Of a DNA stretch of 64,000 nucleotides, positions 16,287-24,553 are shown piece by piece. The stretch is from Labrys sp. KNU-23 (GTDB lineage: Bacteria > Pseudomonadota > Alphaproteobacteria > Rhizobiales > Labraceae). The stretch lies in assembly GCF_008330945.1 (NCBI RefSeq), contig NZ_CP043488.1, positions 1,426,001-1,490,000 of the forward strand, in the 5' to 3' direction. Position 1 is the stretch's first letter. Every line of letters begins with the position of its first letter. The translations under genes and the position numbers were made by a program. Below the pieces are notes generated by a model that was not told the origin of the DNA, ran no database searches, and was given only the letters and a program-made list of their open reading frames with translations.

Positions 16287-17696
16287 TCAACGGTCGAGGC
16301 CAGCCATGAGGACGTACTTGACCTCCAGATATTCCTCGATCCCGTAATAGCTGCCCTCCCGGCCATAGCCGGAATGCTTCACCCCGCCGAAGGGAACGGA
16401 GGCGGTGCCGACCGACCCCGAGTTGAGGATCACCATGCCGGCCTCGATGTCACGGGACAGACGAAAAGCCCGGCCGAGATCGCGCGTGTAGGCATAGGCA
16501 ACAAGGCCGTATTCGCTGTTGTTGGCACGCTTCACGACCTCCTCCTCGGTTTTGAAGCGGTAGATCGGGAAGACCGGCCCGAAGATCTCGGTGTGGGCGA
16601 CCCGCATGTTGTCATTGAGCTCGGTCAGAATGGTCGGCTCGTAGAACAGCCCACCCTTGGCATGCGCCTTGCCGCCGAGCGCGACCCTGGCGCCGTTCCT
16701 GGTGGCGTCGTCGACCAACTCGACCACCTTGGTGTAGCCGGTCCTGTTGACCATCGGACCGACGACAAACTCCTCCTGCAAGCCCTGATCGACACGGATC
16801 TTCGCGACCTTCTCGGTCACCGCGGCGACAAACCGGTCGTAGATCCCCTCCTGAACATAAATGCGATTGGGCGAAATGCAGACCTGGCCGGAGTTCCTCA
16901 GCTTTGCCGCGACGATGCCGGCAACAGCATCATCCAAGCTGGCGTCGTCGAAGACGATGAAGGGCGCATTGCCGCCGAGCTCCAACGTCATTTTCTTGAG
17001 CTCCTTGCCGCACGCAGACGCGAGCAGCTTGCCAACCGCAGTCGAGCCCGTGAACGAGATCTTGCGGATGCGCGAGTCACTGGTGAAGACCTCGCCGATT
17101 TCCTTCGGATTTCCGGTCACCATTTCGAAAACGCCCTCGGGAATACCGGCTTTTCGTGCGTATTCGAGCAACTTGTACGCGGTGAGAGGTGTTTCCTCCG
17201 ATGGCTTGATGATCATCGTGCAACCGGCGGCGAGCGCCGTCGCAATCTTGCGGGTGATCATCATGAACGGGAAGTTCCACGGGGTGATCGCCGCGGTGGG
17301 GCCAGCCGCCTCCTTGACCACCAGGACGGCAGCATTGCCGGCGTGGGTCGGGATCGTGTCACCGTAAACACGCTTGGCTTCCTCCGCATACCACTCGATG
17401 AAGCCAAGGCCGTAGTCGATCTCGCCAATCGCTTCAGAAAGGCACTTGCCGTTCTCCTTGACCATGATCTCGGCGAATGAGCGCTTGTCATCCCGGACCA
17501 GTTCGAACCATCGGCGCAGCAGATCGCCGCGTTCCTTGGCAAGCTTGCGCGACCAAACCGGAAAGGCTTTGCAGGTCCGGTCGACAGCCGCCTTCACCTC
17601 GTCGAGCGTCATCTGTGGCGCCTCGCCGACAACCGAACCGTCAGCGGGATTGAGTACCTTGATCATGTTTCTACCTTTCTGGGATTTGTCGCTCAT
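16287..17696 (-). CDS. NAD(P)-dependent aldehyde dehydrogenase (succinate-semialdehyde dehydrogenase type)
   Basis: Aldehyde dehydrogenase of 469 residues, full length. PWNFPFMMITRK marks the cofactor/oxyanion region, FTGSTAVGK the NAD-binding turn, LELGGNAPF the general-base Glu, and NSGQVCISPNR the catalytic Cys. Closest in character to GabD/SSADH and glycolaldehyde (AldA-like) dehydrogenases. Start 17696 is used; a second ATG at 17663 (MIKVLNPADG) after AAAGGTAG is equally possible. It lies 74 bases after the Atu4866-domain gene and likely shares its promoter, opposite the LysR gene at 18496. The true substrate is not decidable from sequence. Confidence 0.93.
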   Translation of the reverse strand: MSDKSQKGRNMIKVLNPADGSVVGEAPQMTLDEVKAAVDRTCKAFPVWSRKLAKERGDLLRRWFELVRDDKRSFAEIMVKENGKCLSEAIGEIDYGLGFIEWYAEEAKRVYGDTIPTHAGNAAVLVVKEAAGPTAAITPWNFPFMMITRKIATALAAGCTMIIKPSEETPLTAYKLLEYARKAGIPEGVFEMVTGNPKEIGEVFTSDSRIRKISFTGSTAVGKLLASACGKELKKMTLELGGNAPFIVFDDASLDDAVAGIVAAKLRNSGQVCISPNRIYVQEGIYDRFVAAVTEKVAKIRVDQGLQEEFVVGPMVNRTGYTKVVELVDDATRNGARVALGGKAHAKGGLFYEPTILTELNDNMRVAHTEIFGPVFPIYRFKTEEEVVKRANNSEYGLVAYAYTRDLGRAFRLSRDIEAGMVILNSGSVGTASVPFGGVKHSGYGREGSYYGIEEYLEVKYVLMAGLDR

Positions 17697-17769
17697 GGTT
17701 TCTTACCGAGCCCTCGGCCGGCGCTCCCATGCGTCGGGACTCAGCGTGAGCCTCGAATGGGGGACTGCA

Positions 17770-18030
17770 TCAGCCTTGCGGCTTCTCGCGGTAGAACTTC
17801 ATTCCGACATGGTGCAAAACGCCGCCATGGAAGTCGCCATCAGCGGTAAAGCCGGTATCGTCCCAGTATTGGATATGATTGCCTGTGATCTCGTACCGCC
17901 CCTGGTACGCGCTCTTCTTGTTTCCGCGTGCTTCGTCGTAGCGCCCGGCCGGCAGCAGTTCCTGCCGGATATACCCATCGGCCGTAACCCACATGCCGAC
18001 GAACGGATGATCACCATCACCCTTGCTCAT
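17770..18030 (-). CDS. Atu4866-domain protein
   Basis: Small protein of 86 residues matching the Atu4866 domain family first defined on an Agrobacterium protein: HPFVGMWVTADGYIRQELLP, GRYDEARGN, AYQGRYEITGNHIQYWDD, TGFTADGDF. The domain is a short beta-barrel-like fold of unproved function and is often found beside LysR regulators and small redox enzymes. No signal peptide is evident. It precedes the aldehyde dehydrogenase on the same strand and diverges from the LysR gene, so it is a probable LysR target. Confidence 0.85.
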   Translation of the reverse strand: MSKGDGDHPFVGMWVTADGYIRQELLPAGRYDEARGNKKSAYQGRYEITGNHIQYWDDTGFTADGDFHGGVLHHVGMKFYREKPQG

Positions 18031-18154
18031 TGAGGCCTCTTTCCGTTGCGAGAGTCAGCCCACGCCTTCATTGCCGGCGCGGCCGCCGTCCCCTCGCTTC
18101 CGGAGAGAATGTGAACCTCATGGTTCGAAACATCCAATATATCATATGTAAATC

Positions 18155-18175
18155 TCGATACTTATGGAGTATCGA
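18155..18175. promoter_or_regulatory. Palindrome TCGATAC-N7-GTATCGA
   Basis: Perfect 7-base arms around TTATGGA, 125 bases upstream of the Atu4866-domain gene. The arms share the CGATA core with the sites next to the LysR start, so the same regulator may bind both. Confidence 0.5.
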
Positions 18176-18445
18176 TTTTACCTCTCACCGCGTGGCCGTT
18201 CTGTTCGTCCCACACATCGACGACGATGCGCATATTGCGAGCAATCAGAACCTCGATCCCCTCTGCCACCAGGACGGTATACGCGCCGAGTTCCAGCCTG
18301 GCCAAACCGGGTCACGATCCCGCCAGATCGTCCGCCGCACTCGGCAGCAGCCGCGCGACAGGCCGTAAAGAACCGCAAACAGCACTGTCTCGCGACCGCT
18401 GAAGCTAAGGTTCGACCGACCTCACCAGCTTGCATCCAAGGCGAC

Positions 18446-18486
18446 CCTAAGTATCATTAGGGCAATTCGATACTTTTCAAATATCG
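18446..18486. promoter_or_regulatory. LysR-box candidates before the LysR gene
   Basis: CCTAA-GTATCA-TTAGG (18446-18461) and CGATA-N9-TATCG (18468-18486) lie immediately upstream of the LysR start at 18496. The second fits the T-N11-A style of LysR boxes and repeats the CGATA half-site of the palindrome at 18155. Confidence 0.5.
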
Positions 18487-18495
18487 GCAGGGAAC

Positions 18496-19440
18496 ATGGA
18501 GTTACGACATCTGAGATACTTCCTCGCGGTCGCCGAGGAATTGAACTTCAGGCGCGCAGCCGAGAAGCTCGGCATCGCCCAGCCACCGCTGAGCAGCCAG
18601 ATCCATGATCTCGAGAGCGAGATCGGCGTTCAGCTCTTCCGCCGCGTGCCGAAGGGCGCCGAGTTGACGGAAGCTGGGGTCGCATTCCTGTCTGCGGTTC
18701 CGGCGATCTTCGACAGGCTCGACCAGGCCGTCAAACTTGCGCAGAGAGGCGGCCGAGGGGAAGTGGGTCAGCTTCGTGTCGGCTACACCGGGTCGGCATC
18801 ATTCAACCAGATCGTGCCTCGGTCACTCCGCGCCTTCCGCCGTGCCTACCCCAAAGTCGAACTGACGTTGGAAGAGCTGAACAGCCCGCAGCTTCTCGAC
18901 CAACTCAGCCGGCAGCGCCTCGACGCAGTCTTCATTCGTCCCGGCAAGGAGCCACCGCCGGGATTCGCCGTCACATCGCTGGACGAAGAGCCGATGATGG
19001 TTGTCGTCCCGTCCAGCCACCGGCTTGCCGCCCGGTATGCCGTGGACCTGGCCGAGTTGAAGGGCGAGCCGTTCATCCTGTTTTCTCGCGCGCTTGGCCC
19101 CGGCCTCTATGACGAGGTCATAGAAGGGTGCCGGCGCGTCGGATTCGAGCCGACGGTGGCCCAAATTGCTCCTCAGATCACGTCGATTGCCAATCTGGTC
19201 GCCGTGGAGCTTGGCGTGTCGATGGTGCCCGCCCAAGTCGCGAACACCACCATTCCAGCCGTTACGTTCCTTCCGATATCAGGAAAGGCACCCGTCGCTC
19301 GTCTCGCGCTCGCCACTCGGCTTGATGATCGTAGCGTCGTGACACGGAACTTTCGCGCATTCGTGCAAAAAGTAGCCCACACGCCGCCGGCGACATCGGA
19401 CAGCGAAATCTTGGAACGTCTGGCCGAGCCACCGGAATAA
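18496..19440 (+). CDS. LysR-family transcriptional regulator
   Basis: Regulator of 314 residues. The N-terminal winged HTH is intact: MELRHLRYFLAVAEELNF, RRAAEKLGIAQPPLSSQIHD, LESEIGVQLFRR. An effector domain of the CatM/BenM kind follows (GQLRVGYTGSASFNQIVPR; VAVELGVSMVPAQVA). It is divergent from the Atu4866 and aldehyde dehydrogenase genes, with palindromes between, so it most likely controls them and itself. Confidence 0.93.
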   Translation: MELRHLRYFLAVAEELNFRRAAEKLGIAQPPLSSQIHDLESEIGVQLFRRVPKGAELTEAGVAFLSAVPAIFDRLDQAVKLAQRGGRGEVGQLRVGYTGSASFNQIVPRSLRAFRRAYPKVELTLEELNSPQLLDQLSRQRLDAVFIRPGKEPPPGFAVTSLDEEPMMVVVPSSHRLAARYAVDLAELKGEPFILFSRALGPGLYDEVIEGCRRVGFEPTVAQIAPQITSIANLVAVELGVSMVPAQVANTTIPAVTFLPISGKAPVARLALATRLDDRSVVTRNFRAFVQKVAHTPPATSDSEILERLAEPPE

Positions 19441-19806
19441 GTGAAGCGCGGCACGACGACCGAACAGCCCACCACTACTGCCGTGAGTGGGGACGCTATT
19501 GCATTCCATTCGTCAGGCCCGCGGGCGCTTGCCCATGCAAGCGATTGATCGAGGGGCGGTGCGAGCAGCCGGCCAGCCAATGCCTCGCCAATGAGCAACT
19601 GGAGTTGCGGGCTCTTTGGCACCACCGACCAACGGAAGGAGATCATAGCGTTCTGCGAGAAGCGGCCCCTTCCTGGACGGGAATGTGAAATGCCCCTTGG
19701 TCTTTCTCGCCGGCCTATGACCTCAATCCCGCGCCGATCAAGCTCGAACCTGCAGCCGAAAACTTGGGGCGCTATCGCCCATGATAGCCGGACGGCACGG
19801 CGACTT
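19441..19806. other. Intergenic region with possible HipA-like remnant
   Basis: No complete gene is seen in these 366 bases. At 19698-19784 the rightward frame reads WSFSPAYDLNPAPIKLEP, like the C-terminal SPAYDLNP block of HipA-type kinases, then stops. No other part of such a gene was found nearby. Confidence 0.3.
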
Positions 19807-20382
19807 TCATGCTTTTGCGCGGCGCATATGGCTGACGCTCAACCACAGAGCTGAAACCAGAAAATAGAAAGCGCCGAGGCCTGCATACCCTGCAATGTTG
19901 GCGATCGATGGCATGTCCGGCATTCGCGCTTGAGCAATGAAGAACGCACCTGCCACAGCGGACTGACCGCCACTGAGAACCATCGCCCACTGACCACCAC
20001 TTGTCTTCCAGCGGCGGACCGCCGTGCCCAGTTGCAGGAGCCCCGAAAAGATAGCCCATAGACCGAAGACGCCGAGCACCCAGTTCATGCTCATGGTGAG
20101 CGCGACGATCACAGCCACGACCATCACCGAACTGACAACCACGTTGATCGCCTGGCTCCGGTTATTTGCCAGGCCACCGTTTCGCATCGCATCGACAAAG
20201 TTGGCGGCTGCGTCCCAGGCCGGATAAATGATCAGCAAAGCCGCCGCGGCAGGAAAAGACTGGCGACCGACAGCCAATGCCGCTGCAACCCAGATTCCGG
20301 AAAACACGGCCCGGGCGAAATAATATCGCTTCAGCCAGTGATCCTTATCGCTCGCGGCAAGGTTCGTTTGATAGTTTGTCAT
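19807..20382 (-). CDS. DUF308-like integral membrane protein
   Basis: Membrane protein of 191 residues with about six hydrophobic segments (for example WVAAALAVGRQSF, VVVSSVMVVAVIVAL, NWVLGVFGLWAIFSGLLQLG). The WAIFSGLLQLGTAVRRWK block is typical of the DUF308/HdeD-like family, whose function is unknown apart from a link to acid resistance in E. coli HdeD. It ends in basic residues HMRRAKA. It stands alone on the leftward strand with no obvious partner. Confidence 0.75.
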   Translation of the reverse strand: MTNYQTNLAASDKDHWLKRYYFARAVFSGIWVAAALAVGRQSFPAAAALLIIYPAWDAAANFVDAMRNGGLANNRSQAINVVVSSVMVVAVIVALTMSMNWVLGVFGLWAIFSGLLQLGTAVRRWKTSGGQWAMVLSGGQSAVAGAFFIAQARMPDMPSIANIAGYAGLGAFYFLVSALWLSVSHMRRAKA

Positions 20383-20700
20383 GATGATGTCCTGTGAGGT
20401 GTTGAAAGGGCTGTGTTCGTGGGGTCGCTGCCCTCGCTCCAGGGCAACGGCGATGGCCAGCTATGTTTTCGCGACGTAGATGTTTTCAGCAGCCGACGCG
20501 ACGGAGGGTCTGGTCGACGTCGACCCGCAGTCGATGATGGCGTTACCGAGGCCCGCGGCGCCGAATGCGCCAGACCTCAACGCACGAGAATAGAAGTCGC
20601 CTAGGTCCCGGCACCGGTGTCGTCACTAGAGCGAACGAGCCTGTCGATGCCCGCGCGCTGAGCCAAAGAACACGCTGGCCGGGCCTGGAGCGCAGGCGGG
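20383..20700. other. Intergenic region without recognisable feature
   Basis: The 318 bases between the DUF308-like gene and the molybdopterin enzyme gene hold only short frames without family resemblance. No strong hairpin or repeat was seen. Confidence 0.4.
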
Positions 20701-21477
20701 TCAAATCCCTGCATACCACTCATATCCTCGATCTTCCCAGTAACCGCCGTTTCCGCCCCATAGGCCGGAAAAGCTGTCAACGAGCTCGATGCGCATAATA
20801 TATTTTGCCTGCTTGTAACCCAGCTGGCGCTCGACCCTCAGACGCAGCGGAGCGCCATGACCAATGCTCAGGTCCTGACCGTTCATCTGGTAGGCGAGAA
20901 TGGTCTGCGGGTGGAACGCGTCGATGAGATCGATGCTCTCATAATAGCGGCCGCTTCCATCCAGCGTCTTCTCAAGCTCATCGGCACAATGGAAGACCAC
21001 GTAGCGCGCCGTAGGCTTCAGGCCGGCCAGGCCCAGAAGGCTCAAGAGCGGAACACCCGTCCATTTGCCGATGGCGCTCCAACCTTCGACGCAGTCGTGG
21101 CGGGTGATCTGGGTGCGTGCCGGCAGCTTTTTGAGGTCGGCGAGCGAGACCTCCTGGGGCCGCTCCACCAAACCGTCTATCTTTAGTCTCCAGCTCTCGA
21201 ACTTGCCTTCGGCGAATTCGGCATATTCGTCGCTGTCGGGAGCGTTGGTGCCGTTCACCCGGAAGGATGGCGAAATGTCGGTCTCGGCAAATTCGCGGGC
21301 CAAGGCATCGCGCCCCTGAAGCACCCGTTGGGCCTTCATCGTCAAGCTCTCCGCTGAACGAAGGACGGCGTCAATGTCGGTGTTCTGCTCCAGCATGTTA
21401 CAGCCAGGCAGGGTCAGGATACTGGCGCCAAGAGTGCTGCCGATCAGGAACCGGCGGCGGGTGAGAAGAGGGCTCAT
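20701..21477 (-). CDS. Tat-exported molybdopterin-dependent oxidoreductase (sulfite oxidase/MsrP-like)
   Basis: Periplasmic or membrane-anchored molybdenum enzyme, 258 residues. The N-terminus has a twin-arginine signal (TRRRFLIGS) overlapping a lipobox-like LTLPGC with Cys26. The oxidoreductase molybdopterin domain (~90-250) contains ITRHDCVEGWSAIGKWTG, with the Cys expected to ligate Mo, and HGAPLRLRVERQLGYKQAKY. It overlaps the cytochrome b gene by four bases (ATGA), so the two are coupled and the cytochrome is probably its electron partner, as MsrQ is for MsrP. Substrate unknown; sulfoxide or sulfite chemistry is possible. Confidence 0.9.
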   Translation of the reverse strand: MSPLLTRRRFLIGSTLGASILTLPGCNMLEQNTDIDAVLRSAESLTMKAQRVLQGRDALAREFAETDISPSFRVNGTNAPDSDEYAEFAEGKFESWRLKIDGLVERPQEVSLADLKKLPARTQITRHDCVEGWSAIGKWTGVPLLSLLGLAGLKPTARYVVFHCADELEKTLDGSGRYYESIDLIDAFHPQTILAYQMNGQDLSIGHGAPLRLRVERQLGYKQAKYIMRIELVDSFSGLWGGNGGYWEDRGYEWYAGI

Positions 21478-22328
21478 GATGGTGGGCTCTTTTCATGAAC
21501 GGCGTAGCGGCCAGTGATCATCGAGCGAACATTGTTCCAGGCCCCCGACAGCACGACCATCACGATGTGAACGACGACGAACACCACCAAAAGCGATGCC
21601 GTGATGAAGTGGATGGTTCGGGCGGATTGGCGTCCCCCGAAGACATCGACCAACGCGGGAAAAGCTGCGTCGATGCCGGGCGACATGGTCAGACCTGTAA
21701 GGACCATGAGCGGCAGCAGAACGACAATCACGACAAGGTAGGTGAGCTTTTGAAGTACGTTGTACCGCTTGGCGTCTTCGCCTTCCGGGAAACGAAGACG
21801 AGCGTGATCAAGAACTTCGTGCCACAGATGACGCGGCGAAAGTTCTCGAATTGCCGGAGCCAGATCTCGCCTGAAATGGCCACTCAGGACGCTGAAGCCG
21901 AGGTAGAAGATGCCGTTGATGAGAAACAGCCAGGCAAAGAAGAAATGCCAGCGTCTCCCAGCCGCCAGATCCTGAAACGACGGTATGGTCGCCCATGCCG
22001 GGAAAGCCCGCGATGCGCGCTCGCCTTCGACATCCGAGACTCCGAGAACACCGGTCGTCACAAACTGGACGCCCCCGACCCGTACAAAGCCGCGGGCTTC
22101 ATCGCCTTGTCCCTCGGAACCTATCGTCAGAACAGCACGATCACCGTCCGCTCCATAATGGCCCCAGTACAGCTCGGGATGTGCATTGAAAATCTGCAAC
22201 CCGCTCAACAGGAGGAAGCTCAAGCAAAGCGCGTTGAGCCAATGGGTGAGCCGCGTACTGAGGGAGTGGCGGCGGATGAATACTGTTCGCGGATATCGAG
22301 CATTATCATTGCTGGCATTCTCATTCAT
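21474..22328 (-). CDS. Cytochrome b561-like membrane subunit
   Basis: Di-heme cytochrome b of 284 residues from the ATG at 22328 (an ATG five codons earlier exists). Conserved His appear in STRLTHWLNALCLSFLL, GRRWHFFFAWLF and the last helix TIHFITASLLVVFVVVHI. A soluble loop around ALRTIGS-like residues follows the first helix. This is the Ni/Fe-hydrogenase-type cytochrome b family. Its stop overlaps the start of the molybdopterin enzyme, so it likely passes electrons between quinone and that enzyme. Confidence 0.9.
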   Translation of the reverse strand: MNENASNDNARYPRTVFIRRHSLSTRLTHWLNALCLSFLLLSGLQIFNAHPELYWGHYGADGDRAVLTIGSEGQGDEARGFVRVGGVQFVTTGVLGVSDVEGERASRAFPAWATIPSFQDLAAGRRWHFFFAWLFLINGIFYLGFSVLSGHFRRDLAPAIRELSPRHLWHEVLDHARLRFPEGEDAKRYNVLQKLTYLVVIVVLLPLMVLTGLTMSPGIDAAFPALVDVFGGRQSARTIHFITASLLVVFVVVHIVMVVLSGAWNNVRSMITGRYAVHEKSPPS

Positions 22329-22438
22329 GACAACGCCCTCCATTCGTGGCGCCCATTGGCTTCAGGCCAGGCAGCATCTCCAATCGCCGCCGGTCGAACC
22401 GGTTGGGCAACCGGGTCGATCGGCAGCGACGCGCTTCC

Positions 22439-23068
22439 TCACATGGGCGGAACTACACCTTTTTTTCCGACAAGGACCTGATGCGCTGTGGTGCCGGTTG
22501 CAGCCTTCTCGGCCGGTATGAAGACGATGGCACCGGGGACAAGATCGCCCGCGGTCGCCGGCGCAAAGGTCACGACAGGCGTGCCCTCCGGGATGGAAAT
22601 CTTCTTTTCCTTGCCATGATAAGAAACGGTGACTGTCCGGCCATCGACACCCTTGACCGCATCCGCCACGGTCGCATTGGTCATGCTGCTATTGGGCTTG
22701 AGGTCCCAGCCGTAGCTGCCCTCGCCTGTGCCTTTCAGCGCCGGCGGGAAGATGAGTACCTCGAGTGCGCCGTCACCACCGCCCTTTCTCGGCAGAGATG
22801 CGATGCCGACGAAGTCACCGGGCTTGATGTCCGTTACTTTTGCGTTTGCCACGCTGGATACTTTCCAGCCATCCGCGAGAGCGACATCGACAGTCTCCCC
22901 TTCGCGGGTCTTCACCTTGAGGGTAGATCCGCTGTAGTTGAGGACGCTGCCCCGGACGTGGATCTGCCCTGCTTTCTTATCCTCGGCATGGACGGGCGAC
23001 GCAAGAATAGCCGTCGAGGAGATAGCAGCCAGGCCCATCATGAGCGCAGGGAAAAAGTTCTTGTTCAT
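22439..23068 (-). CDS. Periplasmic DUF5666-like protein
   Basis: Secreted protein of 209 residues with a Sec signal (MNKNFFPALMMGLAAISS, cleavage near SPVHA-ED). The mature part is made of short beta-rich repeats of OB-like character, such as GSVLNYSGSTLKVKTREGE, PGDFVGIASLPR and VDGRTVTVSYHGKEKKISIP. This resembles DUF5666-type domains. It precedes the cytochrome b and molybdopterin genes on the same strand and its promoter carries a site like that of the TetR gene. Function unknown; a periplasmic partner of the redox pair is inference. Confidence 0.75.
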   Translation of the reverse strand: MNKNFFPALMMGLAAISSTAILASPVHAEDKKAGQIHVRGSVLNYSGSTLKVKTREGETVDVALADGWKVSSVANAKVTDIKPGDFVGIASLPRKGGGDGALEVLIFPPALKGTGEGSYGWDLKPNSSMTNATVADAVKGVDGRTVTVSYHGKEKKISIPEGTPVVTFAPATAGDLVPGAIVFIPAEKAATGTTAHQVLVGKKGVVPPM

Positions 23069-23079
23069 CTCAATAACTT

Positions 23080-23094
23080 CCTACTAGTTGGTAG
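23080..23094. promoter_or_regulatory. TetR operator candidate upstream of the periplasmic protein
   Basis: CCTACTAGTTGGTAG lies 12 bases before the start at 23068. It shares the CCTACT-N4-GGTAG plan with the site in front of the TetR gene (read there on the other strand as CCTACTGGAAGGTAG). Confidence 0.65.
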
Positions 23095-23144
23095 TTTATT
23101 TGATCGCAATTGTCGCGGGGCAGACTATTCCGCCCCGAACGTTG

Positions 23145-23732
23145 TTAGGCAGTCGTCGAAGATAACCGCGCCAGAGTGGGCGCCAGAATGGCGGCGAACA
23201 CTTCCGGGGTCCCGTAAGCCCGCGCCGAGAGCATGGCTCCATGAACGGACGCCATGAACGCTTCAGCCTCAACCCGAGGTTCGCTCGACAGATTCAAGAC
23301 TCCCTCGCTGGACCCGCGCTCCATGACCGAAGTCAGCCAAGCTGATAGAAATCGGAAAAAGGCCCTCACTTCCACCGCAACTTCCGGCGGCAGCGCCGGC
23401 AGTTCACTGGCAAGCAGAGCGCAAACGCAAAAGGAAATGCTCGCGTCTTCAATGCACTTGGCCCAAAAGCCTGCATAGGCGTTGAGGAGTTCAACGGGAT
23501 TGTGCACGTTCCGCTCAAGCCCCGCCATACCCGCCTCGGCTTCTTCACGATATCGCCGCACGAGCGTGCGGACCAAATCGACCTTGCTTGGAAAATGGTG
23601 ATGAATGCTGGCCTTGCGGATCCCGACGACTTCAGCGATATCGGCATAACTGAAGCCGTTATACCCACCATTCATGACGAGTGAACGCGCAGAGGCCAGG
23701 ATGTCGTCGGATGTCGTCGAAAGATTGCTCAT
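23145..23732 (-). CDS. TetR-family transcriptional regulator
   Basis: Repressor-type regulator of 195 residues. The N-terminal HTH is clear: ILASARSLVMNGGYNGFSYADIAEVVGIRKASIHHHFPSK as a family, with the YADIAEVVGIRKASIHHHF core at residues ~29-47. The C-terminal domain is of the TetR_C type with a CVCALLASELPALP segment containing two Cys. Its own promoter and those of the periplasmic gene (23068) and of the chorismate mutase gene carry similar CTACC..GGTAG sites, suggesting a small regulon. Confidence 0.93.
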   Translation of the reverse strand: MSNLSTTSDDILASARSLVMNGGYNGFSYADIAEVVGIRKASIHHHFPSKVDLVRTLVRRYREEAEAGMAGLERNVHNPVELLNAYAGFWAKCIEDASISFCVCALLASELPALPPEVAVEVRAFFRFLSAWLTSVMERGSSEGVLNLSSEPRVEAEAFMASVHGAMLSARAYGTPEVFAAILAPTLARLSSTTA

Positions 23733-23741
23733 GCAGCGTAT

Positions 23742-23756
23742 CTACCTTCCAGTAGG
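23742..23756. promoter_or_regulatory. TetR autoregulatory operator candidate
   Basis: CTACCTTCCAGTAGG, ten bases before the TetR start. Read leftwards it is CCTACTGGAAGGTAG, matching the site at 23080 in both arms, and its GAAGGTAGATAC end recurs at 24147-24158. Confidence 0.65.
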
Positions 23757-24127
23757 GAGACTGTCAAGCGAGAAAATTGCTTCCTTTTCTCCCCTCTCGC
23801 AGGTGAGCGCGCTCGGTCTCGACGTCACGGGTGACCAGGGCAACGCCGCCATCCAGCTTCAAATTCACTGCATCCCCCACGCTGCATCTCGGAGAACTTG
23901 TGCATGACGGACTGGTGGGGAGACGAGACTTTGGCGAGCAGCCACCACATGCCGAGTAAGGCCTGACGGATTCCGGCCGCGTCCTCTTGGGGCCCAATGT
24001 CTGGATGGGATTTCTCTCGCCCTCACCCGGACAATGAGGAAGAAATCTCAAGCCTGAGCAGATGGCACCGTGTTTGCGGTCCCCCAGTTGCCTGCCAGGC
24101 AGTCATGGCGTGACTCGCAACCCAGCA

Positions 24128-24156
24128 TTGACAACCTACCATTCAGAAGGTAGATA
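24128..24156 (+). promoter_or_regulatory. Promoter with overlapping TetR-like palindrome, upstream of chorismate mutase
   Basis: TTGACA (24128-24133) and TAGATA (24151-24156) are spaced by 17 bases. The palindrome CTACC-ATTCAGAA-GGTAG (24136-24153) fills the spacer, a position suited to repression. A TATAAT also occurs at 24161. The spacer inside the palindrome is four bases longer than in the two TetR sites, so binding by the same protein is uncertain. Confidence 0.55.
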
Positions 24157-24232
24157 CGGATATAATTTTAGCATTGAAGACAGCTTGCCATCCTGACGCC
24201 TCCCGGTTCATGGCGAGTAGAAGGTTTATTAT

Positions 24233-24553
24233 ATGGAAAAGTCCGACATTGCAGTTCAGCTTGCATCATATCGGCAGACAATTGACAATATCGACGCTGC
24301 TCTCCTTCGCATCCTGGCAGAACGGTTCCGCTGCACCAACGAGATTGGTGCGCTGAAGGCCGAGTATAATTTGCCTCCGGTGGATAAGGACCGGGAAAGC
24401 CTTCAATATGCCCGATTGAGAAATCTTGCGGAGCAAGCCAAGCTCGATCAGAATTTCGTTGAAAAGCTAATGAAGCTCATCATCAGCGAAGTCGTTCAAC
24501 GACATGGTCAAATCGCCACCGAGCACCAGACAAGACGAAAGAGTGCCTCGTAG
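24233..24553 (+). CDS. Monofunctional chorismate mutase (AroQ class)
   Basis: Single-domain, all-helical chorismate mutase of 106 residues, converting chorismate to prephenate. The AroQ pattern is visible: R14 and IDNIDAALLRILAERF in helix 1, K42 in IGALKAEYNLPPVD, R54 in KDRESLQYARLRNLAEQ. No signal peptide is present, so it is cytoplasmic. It stands alone, outside any aromatic amino acid operon; isochorismate-pyruvate lyase (PchB-like) activity is an alternative for such short AroQ proteins. The promoter has a TetR-type palindrome. Confidence 0.88.
   Translation: MEKSDIAVQLASYRQTIDNIDAALLRILAERFRCTNEIGALKAEYNLPPVDKDRESLQYARLRNLAEQAKLDQNFVEKLMKLIISEVVQRHGQIATEHQTRRKSAS

Larger units (their letters stand above)
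18031..18495. other. Intergenic region between Atu4866 gene and LysR gene
   Basis: The 465 bases contain three palindromic signals listed separately. A 48-codon leftward frame (18162-18305) reading GAYTVLVAEGIEVLIARN and VVDVWDEQNG looks protein-like but has no normal start and matches no family I recognise; it may be a remnant. Nothing else is seen. Confidence 0.4.
23733..24232. other. Intergenic region between TetR and chorismate mutase
   Basis: Operator-like sites lie at both ends (23742 and 24136). The ~370 bases between contain no credible gene: the leftward frame at 23764-24051 has no family resemblance and no ribosome site. Confidence 0.5.

Noticed and set aside
24161..24166. TATAAT as -10 box with TTGACA at 24128
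   Set aside because: The spacing would be 27 bases. TAGATA at 24151 gives 17 and is preferred.
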